From Acidobacteriota bacterium (lineage in GTDB: Bacteria; Acidobacteriota; Thermoanaerobaculia; UBA5066; Gp7-AA6), in contig DAHUXD010000054.1 in the NCBI GenBank assembly GCA_027307335.1, forward strand, positions 68,611 through 132,610: a DNA stretch of 64,000 nucleotides, in the 5' to 3' direction. Below are positions 45,050 to 52,920 of this stretch, in pieces. Numbering within the stretch: position 1 is the stretch's first letter; every line of letters begins with the position of its first letter. Under the pieces are notes generated by a model. It worked only from the letters and a program-made list of their open reading frames with translations. It was not told the origin of the DNA and did no database searches. The position numbers and the translations under genes were made by a program.

Positions 45050-46446
45050 ACGAGACGGTTCAGCAGCTCTACAGGGCTCTTCCTCCGTGGGCTCAATCGA
45101 TTGCCGCGAGCCTTCGTGGGATTTCCTTGAGGCGCTGGCGCTACGGTCCGGAGACAGATCGTCTCGTGGAGGAAGCGCTGGAGCGAGAACGATGGACTTC
45201 TAATCAGTGGCAGCAATGGCGAGAACGGCGTTTATCCTTTCTCCTCGAACGCGCCAGTGCCCGTGTTCCGTATTACCGCGATCAGTGGGAAAAGCGGCGA
45301 CGTGATGTTGGTCGAGCCTCGTCCATGCGGCTTCAGGACTGGAGCATCCTCGGCAAGGAAGAACTTCGGCGATACGCTCGTTACTTCGTCGCGGACGATC
45401 GCGACCCGAAGCGACTGTATCGCGATCGTACCAGCGGAACGACGGGGACTCCACTCGAGATCTTTCAAAGCCGACGGACCCTGCTCGGCTGGTATGCACT
45501 GGTGGAGGCTCGGCTCCGCCGATGGAACGGAGTCCGTCGGAGCGACCGGTGGGCGATTTTGGGGGGGCAGGTCGTCGTTCCTTTCGCGCGACGCGATCCC
45601 CCGTTTTGGGTTGTCAACCACGGGATGAATCAACTCTACATGTCGAACCAGCATCTCAGCCCCAGAACAGCGCGTTCCTACGCTGACATGTTGCTGCGGT
45701 TCGCTCCAACACACATGATCGTGTATCCGTCATCGATGGCAGTCTTTGCCGCCGCGGTCCTCGATCAGGGGCTCTCGATCCCAAAGATGAAGGTCATCAT
45801 CACCAACGCGGAGCCGTTGACGGCGGCTCACCGCACCCTTATAGAGGAGGCTTGCGGCTGTCCGGTGCGCGAATCCTATGGAATGTGCGAGATGGCTGCG
45901 GCCGGCAGCGAGTGCTCTGAGGGCCGACTTCATATCTGGCCAGAGGCCGGATACTGGGAAGTCTTGCAGGACTTTGACGATCGACCCTGCCCAGCAGGGA
46001 CTGTGGGACGGCTCGTCGCGACCGGCCTTCTTAACGAAGACATGCCCTTAATCCGGTATGAAGTCGGTGATCGAGTTCGCGTCGCGGCTTCGTCCGAGTG
46101 TGAGTGTGGACGAACCCTTCCGGTTGTGGATCAAATCGAAGGTCGAATAAGTGATCTGATTGAAACTGCCGACGGACGAAAGGTCTTCTGGCTGAATCCG
46201 GTGTTCTACGGACTGCCGGTTCGGCAGGCTCAGATCGTCCAGACGACGCAAACTAACCTGCTGATTCGGGTCGTCCCGGACGGGGAATTTGGTCCGACCA
46301 CCGTAAGAACGATAGAAGACCGCCTGAAGGAGCGCGTTGGGTCAGGAATGAGCGTTCGTATCGAGAGCGTCGGCGAGATCGCTTGCGACCCGAGCGGAAA
46401 ACGCCGGGCGGTGGTTTCGTTGCTGACTGGTCCAGGTGCTTCATGA
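45007..46446 (+). CDS. Phenylacetate-CoA ligase/CapK-like adenylate-forming protein
   Basis: A 479-residue protein of the ANL-type adenylating superfamily. RTSGTTGTPLEIFQ (about 141-154) is the ATP-binding P-loop. ESYGMCEMAAAGSEC and LIRYEVGDRVRV are the further core motifs, with C-ECG as a probable zinc-binding knuckle. CapK-like proteins occur in many capsule loci, where they are thought to activate a carboxylate for attachment to sugars. ATG 45007 is the only ATG in frame near the start. A CTG at 45046, giving the 4-base CTGA overlap used by its neighbours, is an alternative. By eye its DNA is less GC-rich than the surrounding genes, which suggests transfer. Confidence 0.82.
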   Translation: MGAVASRNGRGRILNETVQQLYRALPPWAQSIAASLRGISLRRWRYGPETDRLVEEALERERWTSNQWQQWRERRLSFLLERASARVPYYRDQWEKRRRDVGRASSMRLQDWSILGKEELRRYARYFVADDRDPKRLYRDRTSGTTGTPLEIFQSRRTLLGWYALVEARLRRWNGVRRSDRWAILGGQVVVPFARRDPPFWVVNHGMNQLYMSNQHLSPRTARSYADMLLRFAPTHMIVYPSSMAVFAAAVLDQGLSIPKMKVIITNAEPLTAAHRTLIEEACGCPVRESYGMCEMAAAGSECSEGRLHIWPEAGYWEVLQDFDDRPCPAGTVGRLVATGLLNEDMPLIRYEVGDRVRVAASSECECGRTLPVVDQIEGRISDLIETADGRKVFWLNPVFYGLPVRQAQIVQTTQTNLLIRVVPDGEFGPTTVRTIEDRLKERVGSGMSVRIESVGEIACDPSGKRRAVVSLLTGPGAS

Positions 46447-47519
46447 GTGGCGCCGACCGTTCGCCCGATTCCGGAAAGATGGAGCTCCCGTCCGTATCGG
46501 TCGTGATGCCTGTCCGGCAGGAAGGCGCGTACATCGCCGCTGCCGTAGCGGCCGTCCTCGCGCAGGATTACCCGGCGGACCGCTACGAGGTCGTCGTCGC
46601 CGACGGCATGTCGACCGACGGAACCCGTGAGGCGCTCGCGTCGCTGCGAAGAATCCACCACAATCTGCTCGTCGTGGACAACCCCGGCCGGATCGCTCCG
46701 ACCGGGTTGAACGCCGCGATCCGGGCCTCGCACGGCAGCGTCATCGTTCGCATCGACGGGCATACTCGGGTCGCGCCGGACTACGTGCGCGCCTGCGTCT
46801 CGGCGCTCGAGCGGACCGGCGCCGACAACGCCGGGGGAAGGATGACGGCGCTCGGCGACGGCGCGTTCGGCGAGGCCGTCGCCGCCGCGACGAGCTCGCC
46901 GTTCGGCGTGGGCAACGCCCGCTTCCACTATTCGGACCATGAGGAATGGGTGGACACCGTCTACCTCGGCGCGTGGCCGCGGCGCGTCTTCGATCGGATC
47001 GGGCTCTTCGACGAGGAGCTGGTCCGCGATCAGGACGACGAGCTCAACTATCGCTTGAGGGCGAGCGGCGGCCGCATCCTCCTTTCGCCGTCCATCAAGT
47101 CCTGGTACACGGTCCGGGGAACTCCCGCGAAGCTGTGGAGGCAGTACTTCCAGTACGGATTCTGGAAGGTGCGCGTCCTCCAGAAGCACCCGCGCCAGAT
47201 GCAGCCGAGACAGTTCGTGCCGGGCGCCTTCGTGGCGGGCCTTCTTGGTCTCGGCGCCACGGCCCTCGTCAGCCCGATCGGACGGGTCGGCCTGGCAGCG
47301 CTCGTTCTCGTCTATCTGGCCGGCGATCTTGTCGCCACCGCGGCGTCGTCGCGACGTCGATGGCGCCTCGCTCCCGGCATCGCGCTGGCATTTCCGATTC
47401 TGCATCTGGCGTACGGCTCGGGCTTTCTGGCCGGCCTCGTGCGGTTCGCCGGCCGCTGGGTCGACTCGGCTGGAGGTGCGGAGCGCGTTGCGGCACCCCA
47501 AACCGGAAAGGAGATCTGA
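46443..47519 (+). CDS. GT2-family glycosyltransferase with C-terminal membrane segments (ExoA-like)
   Basis: A 358-residue enzyme with VSVVMPVRQEGAYIAAAV, ADGMSTDGTREAL, RIDGHTRVAPDY (DxD-like DGH, about 103) and DQDDELNYRLRA. It also has YFQYGFWKVRVLQKHP, a signature of the succinoglycan ExoA branch. Three hydrophobic C-terminal segments (FVAGLLGLGATALV, LAALVLVYLAGDLV, LALAFPILHLAYGSG) anchor it in the inner membrane. ExoA adds an early glucose to lipid-linked galactose, but the sugar here is unknown. The gene starts at ATG 46443, overlapping the CapK-like stop. A paralogue lies on the other strand at 55267. Confidence 0.88.
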   Translation: MSGADRSPDSGKMELPSVSVVMPVRQEGAYIAAAVAAVLAQDYPADRYEVVVADGMSTDGTREALASLRRIHHNLLVVDNPGRIAPTGLNAAIRASHGSVIVRIDGHTRVAPDYVRACVSALERTGADNAGGRMTALGDGAFGEAVAAATSSPFGVGNARFHYSDHEEWVDTVYLGAWPRRVFDRIGLFDEELVRDQDDELNYRLRASGGRILLSPSIKSWYTVRGTPAKLWRQYFQYGFWKVRVLQKHPRQMQPRQFVPGAFVAGLLGLGATALVSPIGRVGLAALVLVYLAGDLVATAASSRRRWRLAPGIALAFPILHLAYGSGFLAGLVRFAGRWVDSAGGAERVAAPQTGKEI

Positions 47520-48769
47520 TGGCGATCCAGGTTCCCTTCTTCCGTCCCGACATCCGCGAGCCCGAGATCGACGAGGTCGTCGCGAGCCTGCGCTCGGGCT
47601 GGCTGACGACGGGCCCGCGGGTCAAGCGCTTCGAGGAGGAATTCGCGGCGGCCGTGGGCGCGCCGCACGCGGTGGCCGTCAACTCCGCGACCGCGGCCCT
47701 GCACCTCGCGGTGGAGGCGCTCGGGCTGAAAGCGGGGGAGGCGGTGCTCGTTCCGACGATGACCTTCGCCGCGACGGCCGAGGTCGTGCGGTATCTCGGC
47801 GGGCATCCGGTGCTCGTGGACTGCGATCCGGTGACGATGAACCTCGATCTGGACGATGCGCGGCGAAAGCTCGAGGCGTTGCGGGCAGGAAGGCTCGCCG
47901 CGCGGATCCCGGCGGACGCGAAGCCCGTCGGAATCATCCCGGTCCACGTCGGCGGCCTGATGATGGACGTCGAGCGTGGCCGCGCCTTCGCTCATGAGAA
48001 CGGGCTCTGGGTCGTCGAGGATGCGGCGCACGCGTTTCCGGCATCGTGGCGCCGGGATTCGCGCAGTCCCTGGCAGCGCTGCGGCGAGAACACGTCCGCG
48101 ATCAGCTGCTTCTCCTTCTATGCCAACAAGACCATCACGACGGGCGAGGGCGGGATGGCCACCACCACCGACGCCGAGCTCGCTCAACGGATGCGCCTGA
48201 TGTCGCTCCACGGTCTGTCCCACGACGCCTGGGGCCGCTACTCGGGTGGCGGCAAGTGGGACTATCGGATTCTCGCCCCGGGGTTCAAGTACAATCTGAC
48301 TGACCTCGCGGCGGCGATCGGCATCCACCAGCTCGCGCGCGCCGAAGCGATGCGGCAGGAGCGCGAAGCGGTCGCCCGCCGGCTGCTCGAGGCCTTCGCC
48401 GACGTCGAGGAGTTGGAGGTGCCGGCGACCGACGAGAACCGGATTCACTCGTGGCACCTCTTTCCGATCCGTCTGCGGCTCGACCGGCTGGCGATCGACC
48501 GCAACGCCTTCATGGAGGAGCTCAAGGAGCGGGGCGTCGGCTGCTCCGTTCACTGGCGGCCGCTGCATCTGCACCCGTATTACGAGGAAACGTTCGGCTG
48601 GAGGGCGGAAGAGCTCCCGACGGCGACACGCGTATGGGAGACTCTGGTGAGCCTGCCGATCTTCCCGAGTATGCGGGAAGCCGAGATCGAACACGTCGTC
48701 GCCACGGTGCGGGACCTGTGCCACACGCACCGAACGGCGGTAGCCCGCGAGGCGTTCGCTCGAAACTGA
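47519..48769 (+). CDS. DegT/DnrJ/EryC1 PLP-dependent sugar aminotransferase
   Basis: A 416-residue aminotransferase acting on keto-sugar nucleotides. RSGWLTTGPRVKRFEEEFA and AVNSATAALHLAVEALG form the N-terminal core. PVHVGGLMMDV and WVVEDAAHAF contain the PLP-phosphate and Asp contacts. The internal aldimine Lys is in FYANKTITTGEGGM (about 203). The N-K-TITTGEGG pattern is strongly conserved in PglE/PseC/VioA-type enzymes. It probably aminates the 4-keto product of the 49567 dehydratase. The start is ATG 47519 (TGATG), and the phosphoglycosyl transferase gene follows by 11 bases. Confidence 0.9.
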   Translation: MAIQVPFFRPDIREPEIDEVVASLRSGWLTTGPRVKRFEEEFAAAVGAPHAVAVNSATAALHLAVEALGLKAGEAVLVPTMTFAATAEVVRYLGGHPVLVDCDPVTMNLDLDDARRKLEALRAGRLAARIPADAKPVGIIPVHVGGLMMDVERGRAFAHENGLWVVEDAAHAFPASWRRDSRSPWQRCGENTSAISCFSFYANKTITTGEGGMATTTDAELAQRMRLMSLHGLSHDAWGRYSGGGKWDYRILAPGFKYNLTDLAAAIGIHQLARAEAMRQEREAVARRLLEAFADVEELEVPATDENRIHSWHLFPIRLRLDRLAIDRNAFMEELKERGVGCSVHWRPLHLHPYYEETFGWRAEELPTATRVWETLVSLPIFPSMREAEIEHVVATVRDLCHTHRTAVAREAFARN

Positions 48770-48780
48770 CGCAGCCCTCC

Positions 48781-49401
48781 GTGCCGTCACCCTCGAAGGG
48801 CCGGGGATTGCCCCGCGCGGTCGAGGCGCCGCTCGCGGTCGCCGGGCTGATCGCGGCTTCGCCGCTGATTGCCGCGGCCGCCGTCGCGGTCGCCGCGAGC
48901 TCGGGGCTTCCCGTGTTCTTCCGGCAGACCCGCGTCGGGCGCGGCGGCCGGCCGTTCACGCTCGTCAAACTCCGCACGATGCGGCCCGCGAGTGGCGGTC
49001 TCGAGGTCACCGCACGCGACGACGCTCGCGTGAGCCCTGTCGGACGCCTCCTGCGGCGCACCAAGCTCGACGAGTTGCCCGAGCTCTGGAACGTGCTGCG
49101 CGGGGACATGTCGTTCGTGGGGCCACGGCCGGAGGTGGAACGCTACGTGCAAGAAAGCGATCCCCTGTGGAAGGAAGTGCTGAGCGTCCGGCCCGGCATC
49201 ACTGATCCCATGACTCTGGAGCTTCGAGATGAGGAAGTTTTGCTCGCGAGTGTGGATGGAGACCGCGACCGCTACTATCGCGAGACCCTGCAGCCGAGAA
49301 AGCTTCGAGGTTACGTGGATTATCTGCGCCGGCGCACCTGGAAGACCGATCTATATGTGATCTGGAGCACAATGGTGGCCCTCCTGAAGTCGAGCGCATG
49401 A
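48781..49401 (+). CDS. Small phosphoglycosyl transferase (PglC/WcaJ C-terminal type)
   Basis: A 206-residue monotopic enzyme consisting mainly of the catalytic domain. One hydrophobic N-terminal helix (APLAVAGLIAASPLIAAAAVAVAA) is followed by VFFRQTRVGRGGRPF, KLRTMRPA, RRTKLDELPELWNVLRGDMSFVGPRPE and RPGITDP. It moves a sugar-1-phosphate from a UDP-sugar to undecaprenyl phosphate and so begins the repeat unit. With the aminotransferase and dehydratase next to it, the substrate is likely a UDP-diNAc-bacillosamine-like or UDP-HexNAc sugar. GTG 48781 was chosen because the family-like sequence begins there, although no strong ribosome site is visible. Confidence 0.85.
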   Translation: MPSPSKGRGLPRAVEAPLAVAGLIAASPLIAAAAVAVAASSGLPVFFRQTRVGRGGRPFTLVKLRTMRPASGGLEVTARDDARVSPVGRLLRRTKLDELPELWNVLRGDMSFVGPRPEVERYVQESDPLWKEVLSVRPGITDPMTLELRDEEVLLASVDGDRDRYYRETLQPRKLRGYVDYLRRRTWKTDLYVIWSTMVALLKSSA

Positions 49402-49566
49402 GCATTCGGCGGCGGGAATCTCGACGTCTGCTTGTGCGGGCGGCGAATTTAGGCTACGTTTCCAGTCTCAACTTCATCGTCAGGGTTGTACACGTCGGAG
49501 GGCGCCGAGGCGCCTTCGCGGCGGTGGCCCCTTCGGCCGGAGGGAGAGGATGACCGGGCCGGCGCG
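49402..49566 (+). other. 165-base intergenic region before the dehydratase
   Basis: The largest gap in the second half of the plus-strand run. It holds a GGCGCC-GA-GGCGCC hairpin (about 49501-49514) and a CCC-TTCGG-CCGG-AGGG hairpin near 49530. Neither has a U-tract. A weak TTGTGC...TACGTT promoter-like pair (about 49433-49461) is not convincing. It may carry an internal promoter for the dehydratase gene. Confidence 0.3.
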
Positions 49567-51537
49567 ATGAGGAACGGGAGAGCCGTGCCGGTGAGCATGA
49601 AGGCGCTGCAGCCGACGCTGACTCGTGGGTTTCAGTTCGTGCTGGACCTGACGACGCTCGTGCTCGCCTTCGTGTTCGCGTACCTGCTTCGGTTCGAGTT
49701 CGCCGTGCCGGACCTGGAGATGGGCCACCTGCTGCAACAGCTGCCCTACGTGGTGCTGGTGCAGTTCGGGGCGCTCCTTCTCGCGGGCGTCTACAGCTTC
49801 ATCTGGCGGTACATCGGCATGGGCGAGGTCAAGGCGTTCCTGTACGCGGCGCTCTGGTCCGGCCTCGTCCTCGCGGTCCTGCGGCTGAGCCTGCCCGCGA
49901 GCCTCGGGTCCTGGAGGGTGCCGCTGTCCGTCATTCTCATGGGAACCGTGTTCGCCTTCGGCGGGGTGCTCGGGCTGCGGGTGCTCCGCCGCCACTTCTA
50001 CGAGGTGGCTCAGAGGCGGGAACGCGCTGTGGCGGTGTCCCAGGCGGAGCTCATTCCAACGCTCCTCATCGGCGCCGGGCGCGCCGGCGTTCTCGCCGCT
50101 CGAGAGATCACGGGCCGCGGCGACATGAACCTCGACGTCAAGGGATTCGTGGACGACGACCCGGAGAAGCGCGGAGCCGTGATCCATGGAATCAAGGTCC
50201 TCGGCACGACGGAGGAGCTTCCGCGCCTGGTCGGCGAGCTCGGGATCAAGCAGGTCGTGATCACGATCGCGCAGATCTCGCGCCAGGAAATTCTGCACCT
50301 GATCGGGCTGTGCCGGAAGATCGCGGTGAGCGTGCGCATCATCCCCGGGCTCTACGACGTGCTCCAGGGCAAGGTCCAGGTCACGCGCATCCGGAACGTC
50401 CAGATCGAGGACCTGCTCGGCCGTCAGCCGGTGTACCTCGACGAGCCGCAGATCGGTCAGTTCCTCGCGGGCAAGCGCGTGATGGTGACGGGCGCCGGCG
50501 GCTCGATCGGCTCCGAGCTCGTGCGACAGGTGGCTCGCTTTCAGCCGAAAAAACTCCTGCTCGTCGAGCGCGCCGAGTTCGCGCTCTTCGAGATCGACGG
50601 CGAGCTGCGGCGGACGCAGCCCGAGGTCGAAGTGGCGTCGCTCGTGGCGGACGTCTGCGACGAGGCGCGCATGCGCTCCCTCCTCGGGGAGCACGCGCCG
50701 CAGGTCATCTTCCACGCCGCCGCCCACAAGCACGTTCCCCTCATGGAGGCCAATCCGGGGGAGGCGATCAAGAACAACGTCCTCGGCACCCGGCTCCTCG
50801 GCGAGCTGGCGGTCGAGCACGGCGTCGAAGCCTTCGTCATGATCTCGACCGACAAGGCGGTCCGCCCGACCTCCATCATGGGAGCGACCAAGCGCGTGGC
50901 CGAGCTCGCGATTCAGGACCTCGCCCGCCAGGGAGCCACGCGTTTCGTGGCGGTCCGCTTCGGCAACGTCATCGGGTCGGCCGGGTCGGTCGTGCCCATC
51001 TTCCGGGAGCAGATCCGGCGCGGCGGCCCCGTCACGGTGACCCATCCGGAGATGCGTCGTTACTTCATGACGATTCCGGAGTCGGCGCAGCTGGTGCTGC
51101 AGGCCGGGGCGATGGGCGAGGGCGGCGAGATCTTCATCCTCGACATGGGCGAGCCGATTCGAGTGCTCGACCTCGCCGAGGAGATGATCACGCTGACCGG
51201 CCTGCGCCCGTACGTCGACATGGACATCGTGTTCACGGGTCTCCGGCCGGGAGAGAAGCTCTTCGAGGAGCTCGAGCTGTCGGGCGAGCAGATCGGCAAG
51301 ACCAAGCATCCGAAGATTTACGTCGGAAAGCTCCAGGCCTATCCGCCCGAGGACGTCGCCCAGGCGCTCCGCTTTCTGGCCGACCTCGGCCGCGAGGGCG
51401 ACGGCACGGCCGTCCGCAAGTTCCTGAACTCGCTCCTGCCCGAAGCGAACCTGGGCGTGCGGCGCGCGACGCGAGACCCGGCCCGCAAGGCCGAGGGCTC
51501 CGCCCGGGAGACGCCGCTGCCTCCGCCCGTCGCCTGA
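49567..51537 (+). CDS. Membrane UDP-sugar 4,6-dehydratase (WbpM/PglF/CapD type)
   Basis: A 656-residue protein. Four membrane segments in about residues 15-125 precede a first CoA-binding-like Rossmann domain (LLIGAGRAGVLAAREI). The catalytic extended SDR domain begins at VTGAGGSIGSELV (about 308). STDKAVRPTSIMGATKR (about 429-444) has Met in place of the catalytic Tyr in YxxxK, which is the normal state for WbpM-type 4,6-dehydratases. RFGNVIGSAGSVVPIFREQI follows. It makes a UDP-4-keto-6-deoxy-HexNAc, the likely substrate of the aminotransferase at 47519. ATG 49567 was chosen before the first membrane helix. It ends three bases from a convergent gene. Confidence 0.92.
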   Translation: MRNGRAVPVSMKALQPTLTRGFQFVLDLTTLVLAFVFAYLLRFEFAVPDLEMGHLLQQLPYVVLVQFGALLLAGVYSFIWRYIGMGEVKAFLYAALWSGLVLAVLRLSLPASLGSWRVPLSVILMGTVFAFGGVLGLRVLRRHFYEVAQRRERAVAVSQAELIPTLLIGAGRAGVLAAREITGRGDMNLDVKGFVDDDPEKRGAVIHGIKVLGTTEELPRLVGELGIKQVVITIAQISRQEILHLIGLCRKIAVSVRIIPGLYDVLQGKVQVTRIRNVQIEDLLGRQPVYLDEPQIGQFLAGKRVMVTGAGGSIGSELVRQVARFQPKKLLLVERAEFALFEIDGELRRTQPEVEVASLVADVCDEARMRSLLGEHAPQVIFHAAAHKHVPLMEANPGEAIKNNVLGTRLLGELAVEHGVEAFVMISTDKAVRPTSIMGATKRVAELAIQDLARQGATRFVAVRFGNVIGSAGSVVPIFREQIRRGGPVTVTHPEMRRYFMTIPESAQLVLQAGAMGEGGEIFILDMGEPIRVLDLAEEMITLTGLRPYVDMDIVFTGLRPGEKLFEELELSGEQIGKTKHPKIYVGKLQAYPPEDVAQALRFLADLGREGDGTAVRKFLNSLLPEANLGVRRATRDPARKAEGSARETPLPPPVA

Positions 51538-51554
51538 CGGCTAGGGCTGCGACG
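51527..51554. terminator. Overlapping hairpins at a three-base convergent junction
   Basis: Stops of the two long convergent gene runs lie at 51535-51537 (plus) and 51541-51543 (minus), leaving three bases between. CCGTC-GCCT-GACGG (51527-51540) and the alternative CGTCGC...GCGACG (51528-51533 with 51549-51554) can form on either strand. There is no U-tract, so factor-independent termination is doubtful and Rho may act here. Confidence 0.3.
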
Positions 51555-52248
51555 CACCGGACGCCGGTTTTCGGGCCACGACGGTGTACCCCAGCGCCAT
51601 CGGGTCGCGGCTCAGCGGCACGGCGAGCGAGCGATGCGCAAACCGTCGGATGTACACACGCTCCGCGAATTGCAGCATCCGGGGAACGCCCGGCAGCCGG
51701 TAGCGGCGAAGCTGCAGCTGTTGAACGAATGACCTGAGCGCGTTCAGGCCGACGGCGAAGGACTCTCCGCGGCGCGCGACCGAAACGTCGCGGAACCCGG
51801 CTTCCGTGGCGATGAGAATCAATCCATCGTACGTAAACCGGAAGAAGTCGAACGGCCTCTGGTGAGCCTGGTAGAGGAAAGGCGTCGTGACGAGCAAAGC
51901 GCCCCCCTGCTTGAGCACGCGAAAGGCTTCTCGGAGCGCCTGTCGGGGATCGGCCAGATGCTCGAGAACTTCGGTCAGGAGGACCGAGTCGACCGCATCA
52001 TTCCCGAACGGAAGGACGTGCGCGTCGCAGAACACGTCCACGCGGTTGCTCGTCTGACTGCTGAGCCAGTCGGTGACGACCATCCGGTTTCCTGGGATTC
52101 GGCGGACCTCTTCCGCATAGGTTTGTGAGCCGCCCGAGACGTTGAGAACGAGGCCGCGGACCGTTCGGTCGTTGATGGCGAGCCGGACGTGATAGTCGGT
52201 GAGTGAGCGGCTGATGTCCTTGTGGAAGGGTAACCGCGGCGCGTTCAC
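51541..52248 (-). CDS. Class I SAM-dependent methyltransferase
   Basis: A 235-residue Methyltransf_11-type protein. LVLNVSGGSQTYAEEV sits at the motif I position but lacks the usual GxGxG. SVLLTEVLEHLADPRQALREAFRVLKQGG is the motif post-I to III region and is strongly family-like. Such VSGG variants are seen among glycan-associated methyltransferases. The product is probably a methylated sugar or a methyl phosphate cap. It is the last gene of the minus-strand run, 24 bases after the PIG-L gene, and its stop lies three bases from the stop of the convergent dehydratase. Confidence 0.78.
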   Translation of the reverse strand: MNAPRLPFHKDISRSLTDYHVRLAINDRTVRGLVLNVSGGSQTYAEEVRRIPGNRMVVTDWLSSQTSNRVDVFCDAHVLPFGNDAVDSVLLTEVLEHLADPRQALREAFRVLKQGGALLVTTPFLYQAHQRPFDFFRFTYDGLILIATEAGFRDVSVARRGESFAVGLNALRSFVQQLQLRRYRLPGVPRMLQFAERVYIRRFAHRSLAVPLSRDPMALGYTVVARKPASGASQP

Positions 52249-52272
52249 GGACCGATCTGGCGAGCCGGAAGC

Positions 52273-52920
52273 CTAGAGGATTAGCTTGCGGCAGGTGAAG
52301 GCCTCGGCGTAGCGCGCGTTGCACTCGATGCCGCGCAGCCGCAGAATGGCCCGGAACGTCTCGTCGGACATCCACCGGTTGCTTTTCTGCGAAGGAAAGA
52401 ACCGGCGAAGGTGCTCGACCTTCTCGCGACACGCGTCCTCGTCCAGCGGCACGTAGACGTTCGGGGTTGCGAGGTCGCCATCGTACTTCGGGATCTCGTA
52501 CTCGAGGATCAGATGGTCCCGGAACGTGTTCCACGCCAGCTCGGAGACGACCCGGTGATCCTGGTGCGCGTCCTCGCGCCGCGGGCACAAAATGAGATCC
52601 GGGGAGGGGCGGCGCTTCATTCGCTCGAACTCCTCCTTGACGCGGGCCCATTGGGAGGGGAAGAAGCCGTCGCGGAAACGCCTCGTGGCGATCCGCAGCG
52701 AGCGCGTCCCCTTCCCGATCGCTCGAGCGCTCGCGCGCGCTTCCCGGGCGCGGACGGCGTTGCCGCTGAAGACGACCCAGTCCAGGGCGACGGGGCCCCG
52801 GCCCGCGATCAGGTGCCGGATCGTTCCTCCACAGCCGATCTCGATGTCGTCGGAGTGCGCGCCGAGGCAGAGGAGCCGAAGCGGTCCGCGGCCCGGGCGA
52901 GGGAGCTCGAGCCGCAGCAT
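52273..52920 (-). CDS. PIG-L/LmbE-type zinc-dependent N-deacetylase
   Basis: A 215-residue deacetylase. LGAHSDDIEIGCGGT (about residues 20-33) is the metal-binding AHxDD motif, and RREDAHQDHRVV supplies the third metal ligand. It likely removes acetyl from an N-acetyl sugar nucleotide or lipid-linked sugar. The start, ATG 52920, overlaps the aminotransferase stop by four bases. PIG-L enzymes beside class III aminotransferases and C-methyltransferases appear in several O-antigen loci. Confidence 0.88.
   Translation of the reverse strand: MLRLELPRPGRGPLRLLCLGAHSDDIEIGCGGTIRHLIAGRGPVALDWVVFSGNAVRAREARASARAIGKGTRSLRIATRRFRDGFFPSQWARVKEEFERMKRRPSPDLILCPRREDAHQDHRVVSELAWNTFRDHLILEYEIPKYDGDLATPNVYVPLDEDACREKVEHLRRFFPSQKSNRWMSDETFRAILRLRGIECNARYAEAFTCRKLIL

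Noticed and set aside
49501-49545. GC-rich hairpins as an intrinsic terminator before the dehydratase gene
   Set aside because: No U-tract follows either stem, and the flanking genes look like one unit.
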